Below, in pieces: positions 49,067 to 59,978 of a stretch of 64,000 bases of DNA. Source of the DNA: Shouchella clausii (GTDB lineage Bacteria; Bacillota; Bacilli; Bacillales; Bacillaceae_D); contig NZ_BCXJ01000004.1 in the NCBI RefSeq assembly GCF_001598215.1, positions 62,001 through 126,000 on the forward strand. The letters are read 5' to 3'. Position 1 is the first letter of the stretch. Every line of letters starts with the position of its first letter. Both the position numbers and the translations under genes were made by a program. Under the pieces are notes generated by a model. It was not told the DNA's origin. It was given only the letters and a program-made list of their open reading frames with translations, and searched no databases.

Positions 49067-50764
49067 CTACATTTTTTTTGTTTGTGCAAGCGCGAGCAAT
49101 TCTTCGGCATTTTTCCTGGTCAAATCTGTCACTTCGACGCCAGAAAGCATCCGTGCCAGTTCGTCCACTTTTTCGTTTTCATCTAAAACCTTGACGCTCG
49201 TGAACACACGGTCATCTGTTTCAGTTTTGGAGATATACAAATGGTGGTCAGCTAATGCCGCCACTTGTGGTAAATGAGAAATACAGAGTACTTGTGAGCC
49301 TGCTGATATTCGTTGGATTTTTTCACCTATCGCCTGGGCGACTCTGCCGCTCACGCCTGTATCAACTTCATCAAAGATGACTGAGGTGATTCCTTCTTTT
49401 GCAGAGAAAACGGACTTTAGCGCAAGCATGATCCGCGACAATTCCCCGCCAGAAGCGACTTTCGCAAGGGGTTTCAACGGTTCTCCGGGATTAGCTGAAA
49501 TCATAAATTCGATTCTGTCTTGGCCTAACCGTTTTAAACTCGAGAGATCTCCTTTATTTGAATAAGGCTCGATTGCTACTTGAAACTGCGCTTTTTCCAT
49601 ATACAGGTCCTGCAACTGTATCTCAATTGCTTCCATCAATTCCGCCGCTGCCGCCTTGCGCAAATCAGTCAAAGCTTCCGCTTCAAGAAGCAAGTCTTCT
49701 ACAAGGGCGTCGTGTTTTTCTGTTAAAGTCGCTAACCGGTCATCCTTATGTTCAATCGCTTCCAGCTCTTCTTCTATTGTGGCTGCATATTCCAATATCG
49801 CTTCAACTGAGTCACCATATTTGCGTTTCAACTTGTCGATTTCAGCAAGCCTCGTTTCAATAAACGCGAGCGTTTCCGGGTCAAAATCAATCGCCTCAAT
49901 CGCTTCCCGAATCGCATAGGTCCCTTCTTCAAGCATATAGTAGCTCGAAGACATTTGTTCATATAAAGGGGCTAATTCCTCGTCAATGGAGGCAGCGGTC
50001 TCTAAGTGGGAAAGCATGCCGCTAATGTAATCAAGGCCTCGTTCTTCACTGTACATATGTTCATAACTACGGGTCAAAGCCTCATAAAGCTTCTCACTAT
50101 TGGCCAGTTTATGCCGTTTTGCCAGTAACTGTTCGTCTTCCCCTGGCGTTAGCTTCGCTTGTTCGATTTCTTGTAGTTGATAAGCATACAAATCGGCTTT
50201 TCTCGCCATTTCTTGCGAATTTTGGTTTAAATTGTTGATTCGGTCCGTTATTTTTTGGACTTCATTAAACAACCCTGTATATTCAGCACGCGTTTTTTTT
50301 AAGGCCTCGCCGCCGAAACTATCTAATAGTTCCACATGTTCTTCTATGCGCATTAATGACTGGTGCTCATGCTGGCCGTGCATGTCAATTAATGTCTGCC
50401 CAACTTCCCGCAACATGCCAATCGTTGTCAACTTGCCATTTATCCGGCAAATACTTTTTCCAGCATCTGTAATATCACGCCGGAGAATGAGCATGCCTTC
50501 TTCGCATTCAACACCGACTGGCTCGAGTTTTTTTAGGGCAGGATGGCCCTCGCCAATCGCAAACAAGCCTTCAATTTCTGCTCGTTTTTCGCCAAAACGG
50601 ACAAACTCGGCTGACCCTCTCCCGCCTAACAATAATGCGATTGCATCGATGATAATGGACTTGCCTGCGCCCGTTTCCCCAGTCAACACGGTCAACCCTT
50701 TTTCAAAAGGGACTGTTAAAGAGCGGATAATGGCAAAATTTTTTATCGACAGTTCCATTAACAT
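49067..50764 (-). CDS. recN: DNA repair protein RecN
   Basis: 565 residues. Walker A in VLTGETGAGKSIIIDAIALL, coiled-coil middle, and signature/Walker B near the end: VASGGELSRIMLALKSVFSA, then VIFDEVDTGVSGRVAQAI. SMC-like ATPase that gathers broken DNA ends. It lies between argR and spoIVB, as in Bacillus. Confidence 0.96.
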   Translation of the reverse strand: MLMELSIKNFAIIRSLTVPFEKGLTVLTGETGAGKSIIIDAIALLLGGRGSAEFVRFGEKRAEIEGLFAIGEGHPALKKLEPVGVECEEGMLILRRDITDAGKSICRINGKLTTIGMLREVGQTLIDMHGQHEHQSLMRIEEHVELLDSFGGEALKKTRAEYTGLFNEVQKITDRINNLNQNSQEMARKADLYAYQLQEIEQAKLTPGEDEQLLAKRHKLANSEKLYEALTRSYEHMYSEERGLDYISGMLSHLETAASIDEELAPLYEQMSSSYYMLEEGTYAIREAIEAIDFDPETLAFIETRLAEIDKLKRKYGDSVEAILEYAATIEEELEAIEHKDDRLATLTEKHDALVEDLLLEAEALTDLRKAAAAELMEAIEIQLQDLYMEKAQFQVAIEPYSNKGDLSSLKRLGQDRIEFMISANPGEPLKPLAKVASGGELSRIMLALKSVFSAKEGITSVIFDEVDTGVSGRVAQAIGEKIQRISAGSQVLCISHLPQVAALADHHLYISKTETDDRVFTSVKVLDENEKVDELARMLSGVEVTDLTRKNAEELLALAQTKKM

Positions 50765-50780
50765 CCTCTCGCCACCTTCC

Positions 50781-51230
50781 TCAAAGCATATTCAAGAACC
50801 GTTCTGTTACAACTTGTCCATCTAGCTCGGTACGGCAAATAATTAAAATCGTGTCGTCTCCGCAAATCGTCCCCATCAATTCTTTCCAATCAAGGTTATC
50901 AATCAGAACAGCGATGGCGTTCGCATTACCTGGCATCGCCTTCATGACGACAAGATTGCCTGTTCGATCAATACTAATAAAACTGTCGGTTAATATCCGC
51001 TTCAGCTTTTGCTGTGGGTTAAATTTTTGGTCTGCAGGCAGGCTATATTTGTAGCGCCCGTCTTGCAACGGCACTTTTACTAAATGAAGCTCTTTGATAT
51101 CACGAGAAACCGTTGCTTGCGTGACGTTGTAGCCATCGCTTTTTAGCCGATCCACTAAATCGTCCTGTGTTTCAATTTCATAATTGGTAATAATTTCCCG
51201 TATTTTAATATGGCGTTGCCCCTTATTCAT
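50781..51230 (-). CDS. argR: arginine repressor ArgR/AhrC
   Basis: 149 residues. N-terminal winged helix: [41 protein letters not shown]-terminal hexamer domain with the arginine-binding [14 protein letters not shown]. It represses arginine synthesis and activates catabolism. 16 bases upstream of recN. Confidence 0.95.
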   Translation of the reverse strand: MNKGQRHIKIREIITNYEIETQDDLVDRLKSDGYNVTQATVSRDIKELHLVKVPLQDGRYKYSLPADQKFNPQQKLKRILTDSFISIDRTGNLVVMKAMPGNANAIAVLIDNLDWKELMGTICGDDTILIICRTELDGQVVTERFLNML

Positions 51231-51244
51231 GCCATCACCTTACC

Positions 51245-51258
51245 TCAAATTAAATTCA
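51245..51258. promoter_or_regulatory. possible ARG box before argR
   Basis: TGAATTTAATTTGA on the minus strand, an imperfect match to the TGAAT-ATTCA ARG box, right before the argR start. Suggestive only. Confidence 0.3.
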
Positions 51259-51337
51259 ATTTTTGCAACGAACAACGTCTTTTTTATATTATCTACGGTT
51301 TGCCCGCTTTCGGCAAGATTGATACACTGCCTGCCTA

Positions 51338-51372
51338 CAAAAAAAGAAGGCCGCATGCCCGCTGCCTTCTTC
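51338..51372 (-). terminator. terminator of tlyA
   Basis: AAGAAGGCAGCGGGC/GCGGCCTTCTT-type stem followed on the minus strand by TTTTTTTG. Confidence 0.8.
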
Positions 51373-51444
51373 CAAGATATCCAGCAATGGCGGCCGGTTG
51401 GCAAGCTTGCCCGTTTTGCTGCCTGCTTGGCTTTCCTTTGTTTT

Positions 51445-52257
51445 TTAATGGTTTTTTAAACGTTGGGATGATTCGACAACTTGGCGAATGACGTCTTCTT
51501 GTATATGCATGCGCCCACCGCCTTTTTGCAAATGGATTAAAAATTCAATATTGCCTTCACCGCCAGTAATCGGCGAATAGCTTAAATCGACAACATCAAA
51601 TCCAATCGAACAGCTAAAAGCGGCAATGCTTTCAATCACTTGTTCATGAATAGCCGGGTCGCGAACAATCCCTTTTTTTCCAACTTGGTCCTTTCCTGCC
51701 TCAAACTGCGGCTTAATAAGCGCGCATACATCACCACCCGTAGCGAGGATCGCAAAAAGTGGTGGCAACATTAAGCGCAAAGAAATAAAGGACACATCGA
51801 TTGTCGCAAACTGGGGAATGCCATTGGCAAAATCACCAGGTACAGCGTGGCGGAAATTCATCCTTTCCATCACCGTCACACGTTCATCCTGGCGAATTTT
51901 CCAAGCAAGCTGGTTATAGCCAACATCAACGGCATACATATGCTTCGCCCCATGCTGCAAGGCGCAGTCGGTAAAGCCGCCAGTGGACGCGCCAATGTCA
52001 AGGCCAATTTTCCCAGCAATCGGAAAATCGAACGTCTGCAACGCTTTTTCCAGCTTTAACCCGCCTCGGCTCACGTAAGGCATTTGTTCTCCTTTAATAC
52101 GCAACGGCAAATCAACGGCTACTTTCATGCCGGGCTTGTCAAGCCTCTCAGAGTCACTATAGACAAGCCCGGCCATGATCGTTCGTTTTGCTTTTTCCCT
52201 TGTCTCACACAGTCCCCTCTCAACGAGGAGAACATCAAGGCGTTCTTTTACTGCCAT
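51445..52257 (-). CDS. tlyA: TlyA-family rRNA 2'-O-methyltransferase/haemolysin-like (YqxC)
   Basis: 270 residues; ATG at 52257 is preferred over an upstream frame overlapping dxs. An S4 RNA-binding domain at ~5-65 (RLDVLLVERGLCETREKAKR) precedes a Rossmann methyltransferase domain: GLDIGASTGGFTDCALQHGA (SAM loop) and FATIDVSFISLRLMLPPLFA. TlyA methylates ribosomal RNA cytidines; the Bacillus homologue is usually annotated YqxC. The last gene of the dxs-tlyA run, ahead of argR. Confidence 0.9.
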   Translation of the reverse strand: MAVKERLDVLLVERGLCETREKAKRTIMAGLVYSDSERLDKPGMKVAVDLPLRIKGEQMPYVSRGGLKLEKALQTFDFPIAGKIGLDIGASTGGFTDCALQHGAKHMYAVDVGYNQLAWKIRQDERVTVMERMNFRHAVPGDFANGIPQFATIDVSFISLRLMLPPLFAILATGGDVCALIKPQFEAGKDQVGKKGIVRDPAIHEQVIESIAAFSCSIGFDVVDLSYSPITGGEGNIEFLIHLQKGGGRMHIQEDVIRQVVESSQRLKNH

Positions 52258-52261
52258 CCGC

Positions 52262-54148
52262 TTAGGCCCTCTTCCGCTTCTGCGGCAACATGCTGATAAG
52301 CGTGTCGGCAATCCGTTCTGGCGTTAAGCCAACTTCTTGATAGAGCTCGTTTACGCTCCCATGCTCAACAAAATAATCAGGAATGCCCATACGCTTCAAT
52401 TCCACGTGCATGCCTTTTTCATTGTAAAACTCAAGGACAGCACTGCCAAACCCGCCTTGAAGGACAGATTCCTCAATGGTCAGCAGCGGCAACTCCTCTT
52501 CAGCAAGCGCTTCAAGCAATTCCTCGTCAAGCGGTTTAACCGAGTTCGCATTAATGAGACGAATGCTATAGCCAGCTTGTTTCAATTGCGCCAGCGCTTT
52601 TTCTGCCACTGGAATCATCGTGCCGAAAGTGAGAATAGCCGCATCTGTGCCTTCCTGGAGTACATTCCATTTGCCAATTGGTAGCCTTGAAAGGGCGGCG
52701 TCCATTTTCACGCCTGTGCCATTCCCCCGGGGATAGCGGATCGCAATTGGGCCGTCGTCGTAGCAAATGCCTGTATAGAGCATATGCTGGAACTCGTTTT
52801 CATCTTTTGGGTTTAAAATCGTTATATTTGGCAACGACCGTAAAAACGCAATATCGAATACACCTTGGTGCGTTTCCCCGTCAGCGCCAACAAGGCCAGC
52901 GCGGTCAATCGCAATAAGCACGTTTAAGTTTTGCCGGCATATATCATGGACGACTTGGTCATATCCACGTTGCAAAAAGGTTGAGTACACAGCATAAACA
53001 GGCTTCATTCCTTGTGTCGCAAGGCCAGCTGACATCGTGGCTGCATGTTGCTCAGCAATGCCGACATCAAACATGCGATCAGGAAACTCCTCAGCAAACA
53101 AGTCGAGCTTTGAGCCTCCTGGCATGGCTGGTGTAATCGCTACAACCCGATCATCTTCGCGAGCAATTCGCTTTAACGTGTTTGCAAAAACGCTTGGGTA
53201 GCTTGGCGGTCCCGGTTTTTTCACCATTTCACCGCTCTCAATCTTGTACGGCCCTGTCCCGTGCCAAGCTCCTGTCGCATCTTCTTCTGCTGGTTTATAG
53301 CCTTTGCCTTTTTTCGTCAGGACGTGTACCAATACTGGTCCTGATGTTTTTTTCGCATAGCTTAGCTGATGTTTTAAGTCGTCTAAATCATGCCCGTCTA
53401 CAGGTCCTAAATAAGTGAATCCCATTTCCTCAAAAAACATGCCAGATACCATTAAGTACTTTAAGCTGTCCTTTAATCGTTCTGCTGTATCTGCAAGTTT
53501 CCCACCAAAGGCTGGGATTTTGCGGATAATCGTTTCAACGTCCTCTTTTGCTTTTTGGTATTTCCCAGCCGTACGTAAGCGGCCAAGAATGCTGTGCAAA
53601 GCGCCGACATTGGGTGCAATTGACATTTCATTGTCATTCAAGACGACAATTAAATGTTTCTGTTCATGACCAATATGGTTCAATGCTTCCAAGGCCATGC
53701 CCCCTGTAAGCGCACCATCGCCTATAATCGCCACAATGTTTTCATTGGTCCCTTTTAAATCCCTGGCTGTTGCCATTCCCATTGCCCCTGACAAAGAAGT
53801 GGAGCTATGTCCCGTCTCCCAGACATCATGCTCACTCTCCGTACGCTTTGGAAATCCGCATAAACCTTTGTATTGACGGAGTGTGTCGAATTGAGGTGCG
53901 CGCCCAGTCAATATTTTATGCACATATGCTTGGTGGCCCACGTCCCATAGCAATTTATCTTTCGGGCTGTCAAAGAGCTGGTGGAGCACAAGTGTCAACT
54001 CGACCACTCCTAAGTTCGGGCCAATATGGCCGCCTGTCGCCGAAAGCTTTTCGATCAAAAAACGACGTATGTCCGCGGCAAGCTCTTCCAATTGTTTATT
54101 CGAATAGTTCTTTAAAAAGCTCGGGTCTTGGATTTCTTCAAGGTTCAT
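52262..54148 (-). CDS. dxs: 1-deoxy-D-xylulose-5-phosphate synthase
   Basis: About 628 residues from ATG 54146-54148 (GGGGG upstream). Motifs: [54 protein letters not shown] with later NDNEMSI (thiamine diphosphate), and [10 protein letters not shown]. The C-terminal transketolase half has [20 protein letters not shown] and [18 protein letters not shown]. It makes DXP from pyruvate and glyceraldehyde 3-phosphate at the start of the MEP isoprenoid pathway. Own promoter with an extended -10, after the ispA terminator. Confidence 0.96.
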   Translation of the reverse strand: MNLEEIQDPSFLKNYSNKQLEELAADIRRFLIEKLSATGGHIGPNLGVVELTLVLHQLFDSPKDKLLWDVGHQAYVHKILTGRAPQFDTLRQYKGLCGFPKRTESEHDVWETGHSSTSLSGAMGMATARDLKGTNENIVAIIGDGALTGGMALEALNHIGHEQKHLIVVLNDNEMSIAPNVGALHSILGRLRTAGKYQKAKEDVETIIRKIPAFGGKLADTAERLKDSLKYLMVSGMFFEEMGFTYLGPVDGHDLDDLKHQLSYAKKTSGPVLVHVLTKKGKGYKPAEEDATGAWHGTGPYKIESGEMVKKPGPPSYPSVFANTLKRIAREDDRVVAITPAMPGGSKLDLFAEEFPDRMFDVGIAEQHAATMSAGLATQGMKPVYAVYSTFLQRGYDQVVHDICRQNLNVLIAIDRAGLVGADGETHQGVFDIAFLRSLPNITILNPKDENEFQHMLYTGICYDDGPIAIRYPRGNGTGVKMDAALSRLPIGKWNVLQEGTDAAILTFGTMIPVAEKALAQLKQAGYSIRLINANSVKPLDEELLEALAEEELPLLTIEESVLQGGFGSAVLEFYNEKGMHVELKRMGIPDYFVEHGSVNELYQEVGLTPERIADTLISMLPQKRKRA

Positions 54149-54233
54149 CGCTGAAACCCCCATTTTCTGTTCTGCTTCTCTCCTGCAAATCAATCGCTGT
54201 TACCGGAGAATTAGTCTTGTCTTTGTTTAGGCA

Positions 54234-54242
54234 ATTATAACA
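54234..54242 (-). promoter_or_regulatory. extended -10 promoter element for dxs
   Basis: TGTTATAAT on the minus strand (TG-N-TATAAT), 86 bases before dxs. No clear -35. Confidence 0.55.
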
Positions 54243-54286
54243 AAAAGATGGACGGAAAGAACAGCAATAACCTACCGTCGCTGTTC

Positions 54287-54317
54287 ATAAAAAAAACCAA
54301 CCGGCTCCAGGTTGGTT
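54287..54317 (-). terminator. terminator after ispA
   Basis: AACCAACC and GGTTGGTT stem followed on the minus strand by T8. Confidence 0.85.
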
Positions 54318-54354
54318 CAGACTGCAGACAAACGCTCCCATACGTCTTCGTTTG
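54316..54354. repeat. dispersed intergenic repeat, copy 1
   Basis: 39 bases, 36 identical to 57441-57479. Contains complementary ends (AGACAAACG/CGTTTGTCT) able to form a hairpin in the ispA transcript, immediately before its terminator. Confidence 0.75.
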
Positions 54355-54441
54355 TCTCGTTTTATAGGCCGTTCTTTCCCCATCTTCCCTCCGGTTTTAT
54401 CTCTTCGCCTGACAAACCGTTTGATCTAGTCTGTTTGGTGT

Positions 54442-55329
54442 TTAATGGTCACGCGTAACGATGTAATTCGCCAAGTCCTCGAGCAACGTCCCTCGCAATT
54501 GAAGCTCATCGAGCACTTGTAAAGCCCGGTCATAATGAGTGTTTAGCATCTTTTTCGCTCCATCAAGGCCAAGAAGTCCTGGATAGGTGCTTTTATTATT
54601 GACAGCGTCGCTACCGACAGGCTTTCCGATTGCGATTGAATCGCCTTCTACATCAAGAATGTCGTCCTTGATTTGGAATAATAGCCCAATCTCCTGTCCG
54701 AATTCGCTCAGTTTGCTCCGTTCCTCGTTTGACACCCCGGCAATAAGGGCTCCTGCCTCGATTGAAAAAGCCAACAATTCGCCCGTTTTGCGCTTATGAA
54801 CGTTGGCAAGCTGTTCCACTGTAAGCTGTTTTCCTTCCGCAAACATGTCAGCAAGCTGACCGCCTACCATGCCGGAGGCGCCAGCAGCTTTGGAGAGGGC
54901 GGTAATGATCGCTACTTTTGTTTCTGCCGAAAGAGGGGCGTCAGCATTAGCAATCAAGGCAAAACTTTGTGTCAACAGGGCATCGCCAGCGAGAATCGCT
55001 GTTGCTTCACCGAATACTTTATGATTCGTTGGTTGACCCCGGCGCAAGTCATCGTCATCCATCGCTGGCAAATCGTCGTGAACGAGAGAATACGTGTGGA
55101 CCATTTCAATTGCGCACGCTGCATCAAGGCCGTGTAAAATCGGTTGGTCATATGCCTCCAACACAGCCAACAACAACACGGGGCGTACCCGTTTGCCGCC
55201 TGCTTCGAGTGAGTAAAGCATTGCTTCCTTTAAGCGGTGTTCAGCCTCTAACTCCCGCACGTATTCAGGCAACTTTTTGTCCACAAGCTGCCTAGCCTCT
55301 TCTAAAAACGTATGAAACCATGCACTCAC
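54442..55329 (-). CDS. ispA: farnesyl diphosphate synthase
   Basis: 295 residues. First Asp-rich motif [20 protein letters not shown] and second [31 protein letters not shown] substrate region. It condenses IPP with DMAPP and GPP to farnesyl diphosphate. Start overlaps the xseB stop by four bases; together xseA-xseB-ispA form one unit. Confidence 0.95.
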   Translation of the reverse strand: MSAWFHTFLEEARQLVDKKLPEYVRELEAEHRLKEAMLYSLEAGGKRVRPVLLLAVLEAYDQPILHGLDAACAIEMVHTYSLVHDDLPAMDDDDLRRGQPTNHKVFGEATAILAGDALLTQSFALIANADAPLSAETKVAIITALSKAAGASGMVGGQLADMFAEGKQLTVEQLANVHKRKTGELLAFSIEAGALIAGVSNEERSKLSEFGQEIGLLFQIKDDILDVEGDSIAIGKPVGSDAVNNKSTYPGLLGLDGAKKMLNTHYDRALQVLDELQLRGTLLEDLANYIVTRDH

Positions 55330-55565
55330 TCGTTTGCCTCCTCTTCTAAATTCGCTTCAACCAATTCCCCGTCTTCATGCATAATTTGGTCAAGCTGTTT
55401 CTCCACTTTCAGTAATTTTTCATGACAGCTTTGCGATAAGTCCATTCCTTCCTTAAACATGTCAATTGCTTGTTCGAGAGGGACATTGCCTTCCTCTAGT
55501 TTTTCCACGAGCCATTCCAACTGCCTCATGGCCTCCTCAAACGGCAAATCCTTTGTTTCAGCCAT
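55326..55565 (-). CDS. xseB: exonuclease VII small subunit
   Basis: 79 residues from ATG 55563-55565 with GGAGG eight bases upstream. [40 protein letters not shown] and [13 protein letters not shown] are the XseB pattern. It binds XseA in the single-strand exonuclease. Overlaps xseA by eight bases. Confidence 0.95.
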   Translation of the reverse strand: MAETKDLPFEEAMRQLEWLVEKLEEGNVPLEQAIDMFKEGMDLSQSCHEKLLKVEKQLDQIMHEDGELVEANLEEEANE

Positions 55566-56934
55566 TTGATTCACCTCCACTTTTTATTTCTCGTTTCCCC
55601 ACTACATGGCATTGTACGTTTCCGTCTGCCAGTTTCACTACGATATCATCATCTATGTCCACGTCTTTTGCCGTTTTTACTAACGCATCGTCTTTATAAA
55701 CGAGCGAATAGCCCCTGTCCATTACTGCTAGCGGGCTTAAGAGCTGAAGTTGTTGGATTAGGGCAGACAGGCTTTGCCGCTTCCTTTGCGTTTCTGCCGC
55801 CATAGCTCGAACGAGACGTTCATGGTTTTGCCGTCGTTCTTTTTGTAATTGACTAATCCGGGTAGCTGGATGCTGACGGAGAATGGCTTGGTGCATATGT
55901 TTAAACGCCAGTGTCTTTTGCTCGAATTTTATTTGCATAGCCCGGTTCAACCGTTCCATTAGCCCGTCAAGTTGCTGTTCCTTTTGGTGGACGAGCTGGA
56001 CAGGGTAACGAAACGCATAGGAGCGTTTCAACCGCTCTAGCTCTGTCCGTCTTGTTTTCACTTGCTCTAAAAGCGAACGCTCTAGCCGCTTTTTCAAATG
56101 GCCGATATGCTCCATTAGTTCACGGGCATCGGGCACAGCAAATTCTGCCGCCGCCGTAGGAGTCGGAGCCCGTCTGTCGGCTGCAAAATCGCTGATCGTA
56201 AAGTCTGTTTCATGGCCAACGGCCGAAATGACAGGAACAGCGGACTCTGCAATCGCCCGTGCTACCACTTCTTCGTTGAAAGCCCATAACTCTTCAATCG
56301 AGCCGCCGCCCCTTGCGACAATGACGACATCAAAAATATTGGCCATGCTTGCCTGTTCCAGCGCGCGGCTAATGGAAAGCGGTGCTCCTTCTCCTTGGAC
56401 GAGTACAGGAAAAAGCGTTACGCGTATTTGCGGATAGCGCCGTTTTAATGTCGTCATCATATCACGGATCACAGCACCTGTTGGCGACGTAATAATCCCA
56501 ATATGTGTTGGAAAACGGGGAATCGGACGCTTACGTTCCTCGGCAAATAGCCCTTCCGCCTCAAGCGCTTTCTTTAAGCGCTCATACTCGGCAAACAAAC
56601 TGCCAATGCCGTCAGGCTGCATTTCTTTTGCGTAAAATTGGTACTGCCCATATGGCTCGTACACATTAATTTCGCCGCGAATGAGCACATTCATGCCATT
56701 CTCAGGCTTAAAGCGGAGGAAGCGGTTATAGCCAGCAAACATGACAGCTTGCATCCTCGATCCTTCATCCTTGATTGTAAAATACATATGGCCCCGCGTA
56801 TGCTGTTTAAAATTGGAAAGTTCGCCGCGGATCCATATTTCAGGCAAATGGGGATCGTCTTCTAACAATTGCTTAATATAACGTGTCGCTTCGCTTACTG
56901 TCCAAGCTTCAGCGACACCAGCATTTCCAGCCAT
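55558..56934 (-). CDS. xseA: exonuclease VII large subunit
   Basis: 458 residues. N-terminal OB fold: [36 protein letters not shown]. Catalytic domain: [55 protein letters not shown]; then coiled coil and C-terminal [18 protein letters not shown]. Degrades single-stranded DNA. Directly after nusB (17 bases); folD, which sits between them in B. subtilis, is missing. Confidence 0.96.
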   Translation of the reverse strand: MAGNAGVAEAWTVSEATRYIKQLLEDDPHLPEIWIRGELSNFKQHTRGHMYFTIKDEGSRMQAVMFAGYNRFLRFKPENGMNVLIRGEINVYEPYGQYQFYAKEMQPDGIGSLFAEYERLKKALEAEGLFAEERKRPIPRFPTHIGIITSPTGAVIRDMMTTLKRRYPQIRVTLFPVLVQGEGAPLSISRALEQASMANIFDVVIVARGGGSIEELWAFNEEVVARAIAESAVPVISAVGHETDFTISDFAADRRAPTPTAAAEFAVPDARELMEHIGHLKKRLERSLLEQVKTRRTELERLKRSYAFRYPVQLVHQKEQQLDGLMERLNRAMQIKFEQKTLAFKHMHQAILRQHPATRISQLQKERRQNHERLVRAMAAETQRKRQSLSALIQQLQLLSPLAVMDRGYSLVYKDDALVKTAKDVDIDDDIVVKLADGNVQCHVVGKREIKSGGESNG

Positions 56935-56951
56935 CCCACAAGCCTCCTAAT

Positions 56952-57353
56952 TTATTTGTTTTTCATTGCCGTGTCATATGAATTCGACAATACCCCATTG
57001 ATAAAACGACCTGCATCAGTTCCGCCAAATGCTTTCGCAAGCTCGATTGATTCATTCAACGTTACATTTACAGGGATATCGTCTAAATACAGCATTTCAT
57101 ACAGCCCCATGCGTGCGATTGCCCGGTCCACGTGGCCCAGTCGGTCAAGCGTGTACCCTTTTAAATTTTCGCTTAAATACCCGTCAATTTCAGCTTGGTG
57201 TTCAAGCGTTCCATAGACAAGCGTTTTGTAAAATTCGCTCGGTTCTTCTTCATCATTTAGCGTATTTTCGATCGCTTTGTCCACGCTGATATCAATTAAA
57301 GTCAGCTGGTAGAGCGTTTGCACAGCTCGCAGCCTTGCTATACGTCGGTTCAT
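56952..57353 (-). CDS. nusB: transcription antitermination factor NusB
   Basis: 133 residues: RRIARLRAVQTLYQLTLIDI, DGYLSENLKGYTLDRLGHVD, RAIARMGLYEMLYLDDIPVN and INGVLSNSYD. All-helical RNA-binding protein acting with NusE on rRNA operon transcripts. Own leader after the yqhY terminator. Confidence 0.95.
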   Translation of the reverse strand: MNRRIARLRAVQTLYQLTLIDISVDKAIENTLNDEEEPSEFYKTLVYGTLEHQAEIDGYLSENLKGYTLDRLGHVDRAIARMGLYEMLYLDDIPVNVTLNESIELAKAFGGTDAGRFINGVLSNSYDTAMKNK

Positions 57354-57416
57354 AATTAACTCCTTTAAGATTTGTCTTGTTTAGTATAGCGCAAATCAGC
57401 GGCGACGTAAAAACAG

Positions 57417-57442
57417 AAAAAACCGGCAGTAGCCGGTTTTTT
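57417..57442. terminator. terminator between yqhY and nusB
   Basis: AAAAAACCGGC and GCCGGTTTTTT form a strong symmetric stem. Confidence 0.85.
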
Positions 57443-57479
57443 CAGACTGTAGACAAACGCTCACATACGTCATCGTTTG
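57441..57479. repeat. dispersed intergenic repeat, copy 2
   Basis: 39 bases with three differences from 54316-54354. Like copy 1, it is directly beside a terminator at the end of a minus-strand transcript (yqhY). Confidence 0.75.
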
Positions 57480-57539
57480 ATAAGCGTTTTCTCTCAGCCT
57501 GATCAGGTTTTCGAATCCAGACAGTTTCTTTTAAAACGC

Positions 57540-57950
57540 TTATTCGTAGTCGCTATCCACTGAGTTTTGTGCTTCTGGGGACTCGAAGTAAACGCCAACG
57601 ACATGGACATTGATTTCATTTAAGCGAATAGCCGTCATCGTTTCCAGCGCTTGTTGAATATTAAGCTGGATTAATTTGGCCACTTCCGGCACAGCCGCGC
57701 CATAGGAAATAATAATGGAAACGTCGACAATAATGCCTTCTTCCGTTAGTTCAACTTTAACGCCTTTTCCGTGGTTCTTCCTCCCGAGGCGTTCAGCTAC
57801 ATCAGCAGCAAAGTTGCCTCTTAGTGCAGCCACACCTTCCACTTCCTGTGTCGCGATTCCGGCAATTACTTCAATGACTTCTGGAGAGATTTCAACTTTC
57901 CCAAGCCCGCCTTTTTGCTCGTCAAGTTCTAACAGTTGGTGGTCTTCCAT
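57540..57950 (-). CDS. yqhY: Asp23/Gls24 family protein YqhY
   Basis: 136 residues: LGKVEISPEVIEVIAGIATQ, EVEGVAALRGNFAADVAERL, GKGVKVELTEEGIIVDVSII and INVHVVGVYFE. Asp23-family proteins next to accBC are linked to control of acetyl-CoA carboxylase in Bacillus. It follows accC by 18 bases and ends at a terminator. Confidence 0.93.
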   Translation of the reverse strand: MEDHQLLELDEQKGGLGKVEISPEVIEVIAGIATQEVEGVAALRGNFAADVAERLGRKNHGKGVKVELTEEGIIVDVSIIISYGAAVPEVAKLIQLNIQQALETMTAIRLNEINVHVVGVYFESPEAQNSVDSDYE

Positions 57951-57968
57951 GTTTAAACGCCCCTTTGC

Positions 57969-59327
57969 TTATTTTTTTACTGGCATCACATCATGTTCTT
58001 CAACAAACTTCGTATTAAAATCGCCAGAAACAAACACATCATGGTTTAAAAGCTGGAGGTGGAACGGAATCGTTGTATCAACGCCGCTAATTTCAAATTC
58101 AGACAACGCCCGTCTCATCCGGGCAATCGCCTCCTCCCGTGTAGCGCCATGCACAATCACTTTAGCGATCATCGAGTCATAAAACGGCGAGATGACGCAG
58201 CCTGGATAAGCAGCTGAATCGACACGGACGCCAAGCCCACCAGGAGCAAGATAGTCAACGATTTTTCCTGCAGAGGGCATAAAGTTCTTTTCTGGATTTT
58301 CAGCGTTAATGCGGCATTCGATTGACCACCCGCTAAACGTGACATCTTCTTGCGTTAACGACAGCTTTTCATTGTCTGCGATGCGGATTTGTTCTTTAAT
58401 CAAATCAACACCAGTGACCATCTCCGTCACAGGGTGCTCAACTTGGATGCGCGTATTCATTTCCATGAAATAGAAATCGCCAGTATTGTGGTCATAAATA
58501 AATTCAACTGTACCAGCTCCAGAGTAATGAACGGCTCTCGCTGCTTCTACCGCCGCACGCCCCATTTCTTGACGCTTTTCCTCTGTAATAGCAGGAGAAG
58601 GGCTTTCTTCAAGCAATTTTTGCAAACGGCGCTGAATCGAACAATCTCGCTCGCCTAAATGGATGACATTGCCGTGGTTATCGGCCAGCACTTGGATTTC
58701 AACATGCCTGAAATCCTCAATATACTTTTCTAAATAAACGCCAGGATTGCCAAACGCCGTCTCCGCTTCTTGCTGTGTCACTTTAATACCCGATTCTAAT
58801 TCTTTCTCATTGCGGGCGACACGGATCCCTTTACCGCCACCGCCGGCCGTTGCTTTAATAATAACAGGGTATCCAATATCGCGGGCAATATGTTTTGCAT
58901 CTTCAATTGTTTCTACAATTCCGTTTGAACCAGGAACGATTGGTACACCGGCTTTCGCCATTGTTTCCCTGGCAACATCTTTCGTCCCCATCCGGCTTAT
59001 TGCTGTCGGGCTTGGGCCAATAAAGGTAATGTTACAGTCCGCGCAAATTTCCGCGAAGTCGGCGTTTTCTGCTAGAAAGCCATAACCAGGATGAATCGCG
59101 TCCGTTTCCGTTAATGTCGCCACGCTCATTAAGTTTGTGAAATTCAAGTAGCTTTTGGCAGACTCCGTTGGCCCAATGCAAAATGCTTGGTCTGCAAGTT
59201 GGACGTGTAATGAATCGGCATCTGCTTCAGAATAAACGGCCACTGTTTCAATGCCGAGCTCCTTACACGCACGAATGACTCGAACGGCAATTTCGCCGCG
59301 GTTGGCTATTAAAATTCGTTTGATCAT
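57969..59327 (-). CDS. accC: acetyl-CoA carboxylase, biotin carboxylase subunit
   Basis: 452 residues. [20 protein letters not shown] start, ATP-grasp loop [60 protein letters not shown] (active site) and [16 protein letters not shown]. It carboxylates biotin on AccB using ATP and bicarbonate. 11 bases after accB. Confidence 0.96.
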   Translation of the reverse strand: MIKRILIANRGEIAVRVIRACKELGIETVAVYSEADADSLHVQLADQAFCIGPTESAKSYLNFTNLMSVATLTETDAIHPGYGFLAENADFAEICADCNITFIGPSPTAISRMGTKDVARETMAKAGVPIVPGSNGIVETIEDAKHIARDIGYPVIIKATAGGGGKGIRVARNEKELESGIKVTQQEAETAFGNPGVYLEKYIEDFRHVEIQVLADNHGNVIHLGERDCSIQRRLQKLLEESPSPAITEEKRQEMGRAAVEAARAVHYSGAGTVEFIYDHNTGDFYFMEMNTRIQVEHPVTEMVTGVDLIKEQIRIADNEKLSLTQEDVTFSGWSIECRINAENPEKNFMPSAGKIVDYLAPGGLGVRVDSAAYPGCVISPFYDSMIAKVIVHGATREEAIARMRRALSEFEISGVDTTIPFHLQLLNHDVFVSGDFNTKFVEEHDVMPVKK

Positions 59328-59338
59328 CGTTATCGCCC

Positions 59339-59830
59339 CTACTTATTCCGTTCAACAACCATCAACGGCTGTCCGTACTCAACAAGTTCACCGTTTTCTG
59401 CCACAATCTCAACAATTTTCCCTTTTGTATCAGCTACAATCGGGTTCATTAGTTTCATTGCTTCAACAATGCAGACAACCGTGTCTTCCTCAACGCTATC
59501 GCCTGTGCGCACATACGGATCGGCATCAGGCGATGGCGCTGCATAAAACGTCCCTACCATCGGCGACGTAACCGTAAACAAATCGCGGCCATCAGCATTA
59601 GCCTCTGGCTCCTTGCTTTCAACTTTTTCCTCCGGTTGCGCCGCTGGTGCTGGCGCGGCAGCAGGCGCTTTTTGTACAGCGACTGTCGGCTGCTCTAACG
59701 GCACTGCGACCTGGCCATTGTTTTTCTTTAATACAAGTTTGCCATTTTCTTGTTCCAGTTCAAGTTCCTCAAGAGAAGAGGAATCAAGTGCTTCTATTAG
59801 ACTTTTAATTTCTTCAACGTTAAACATCAT
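59339..59830 (-). CDS. accB: acetyl-CoA carboxylase biotin carrier protein
   Basis: 163 residues from ATG 59828-59830 (AAGGAG seven bases upstream). Linker rich in Ala/Pro at ~55-80; C-terminal biotinyl domain with the classic EAMKLMNPI (biotinyl Lys) and GQPLMVVE. It carries carboxybiotin to the carboxyltransferase. Leads accB-accC-yqhY. Confidence 0.96.
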   Translation of the reverse strand: MMFNVEEIKSLIEALDSSSLEELELEQENGKLVLKKNNGQVAVPLEQPTVAVQKAPAAAPAPAAQPEEKVESKEPEANADGRDLFTVTSPMVGTFYAAPSPDADPYVRTGDSVEEDTVVCIVEAMKLMNPIVADTKGKIVEIVAENGELVEYGQPLMVVERNK

Positions 59831-59978
59831 GTAACAGCTCCTTTTCAATTGCTTCGTCTAGTGGTCATACCACTTCAGCGCCACCCGTCCCATAGATCAT
59901 GTACTAACGTTCGGGGTTGGCGAGGAAAAATCCTTTATTATGTAATAAAATTGCAGGCGTAAGAGGGAGTGCTCCCCC

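Noticed and set aside
59849-59900. Possible FapR site upstream of accB (TTAGTACATGATC)
   Set aside because: Only half of the FapR palindrome is present; not enough to report as a regulatory site.
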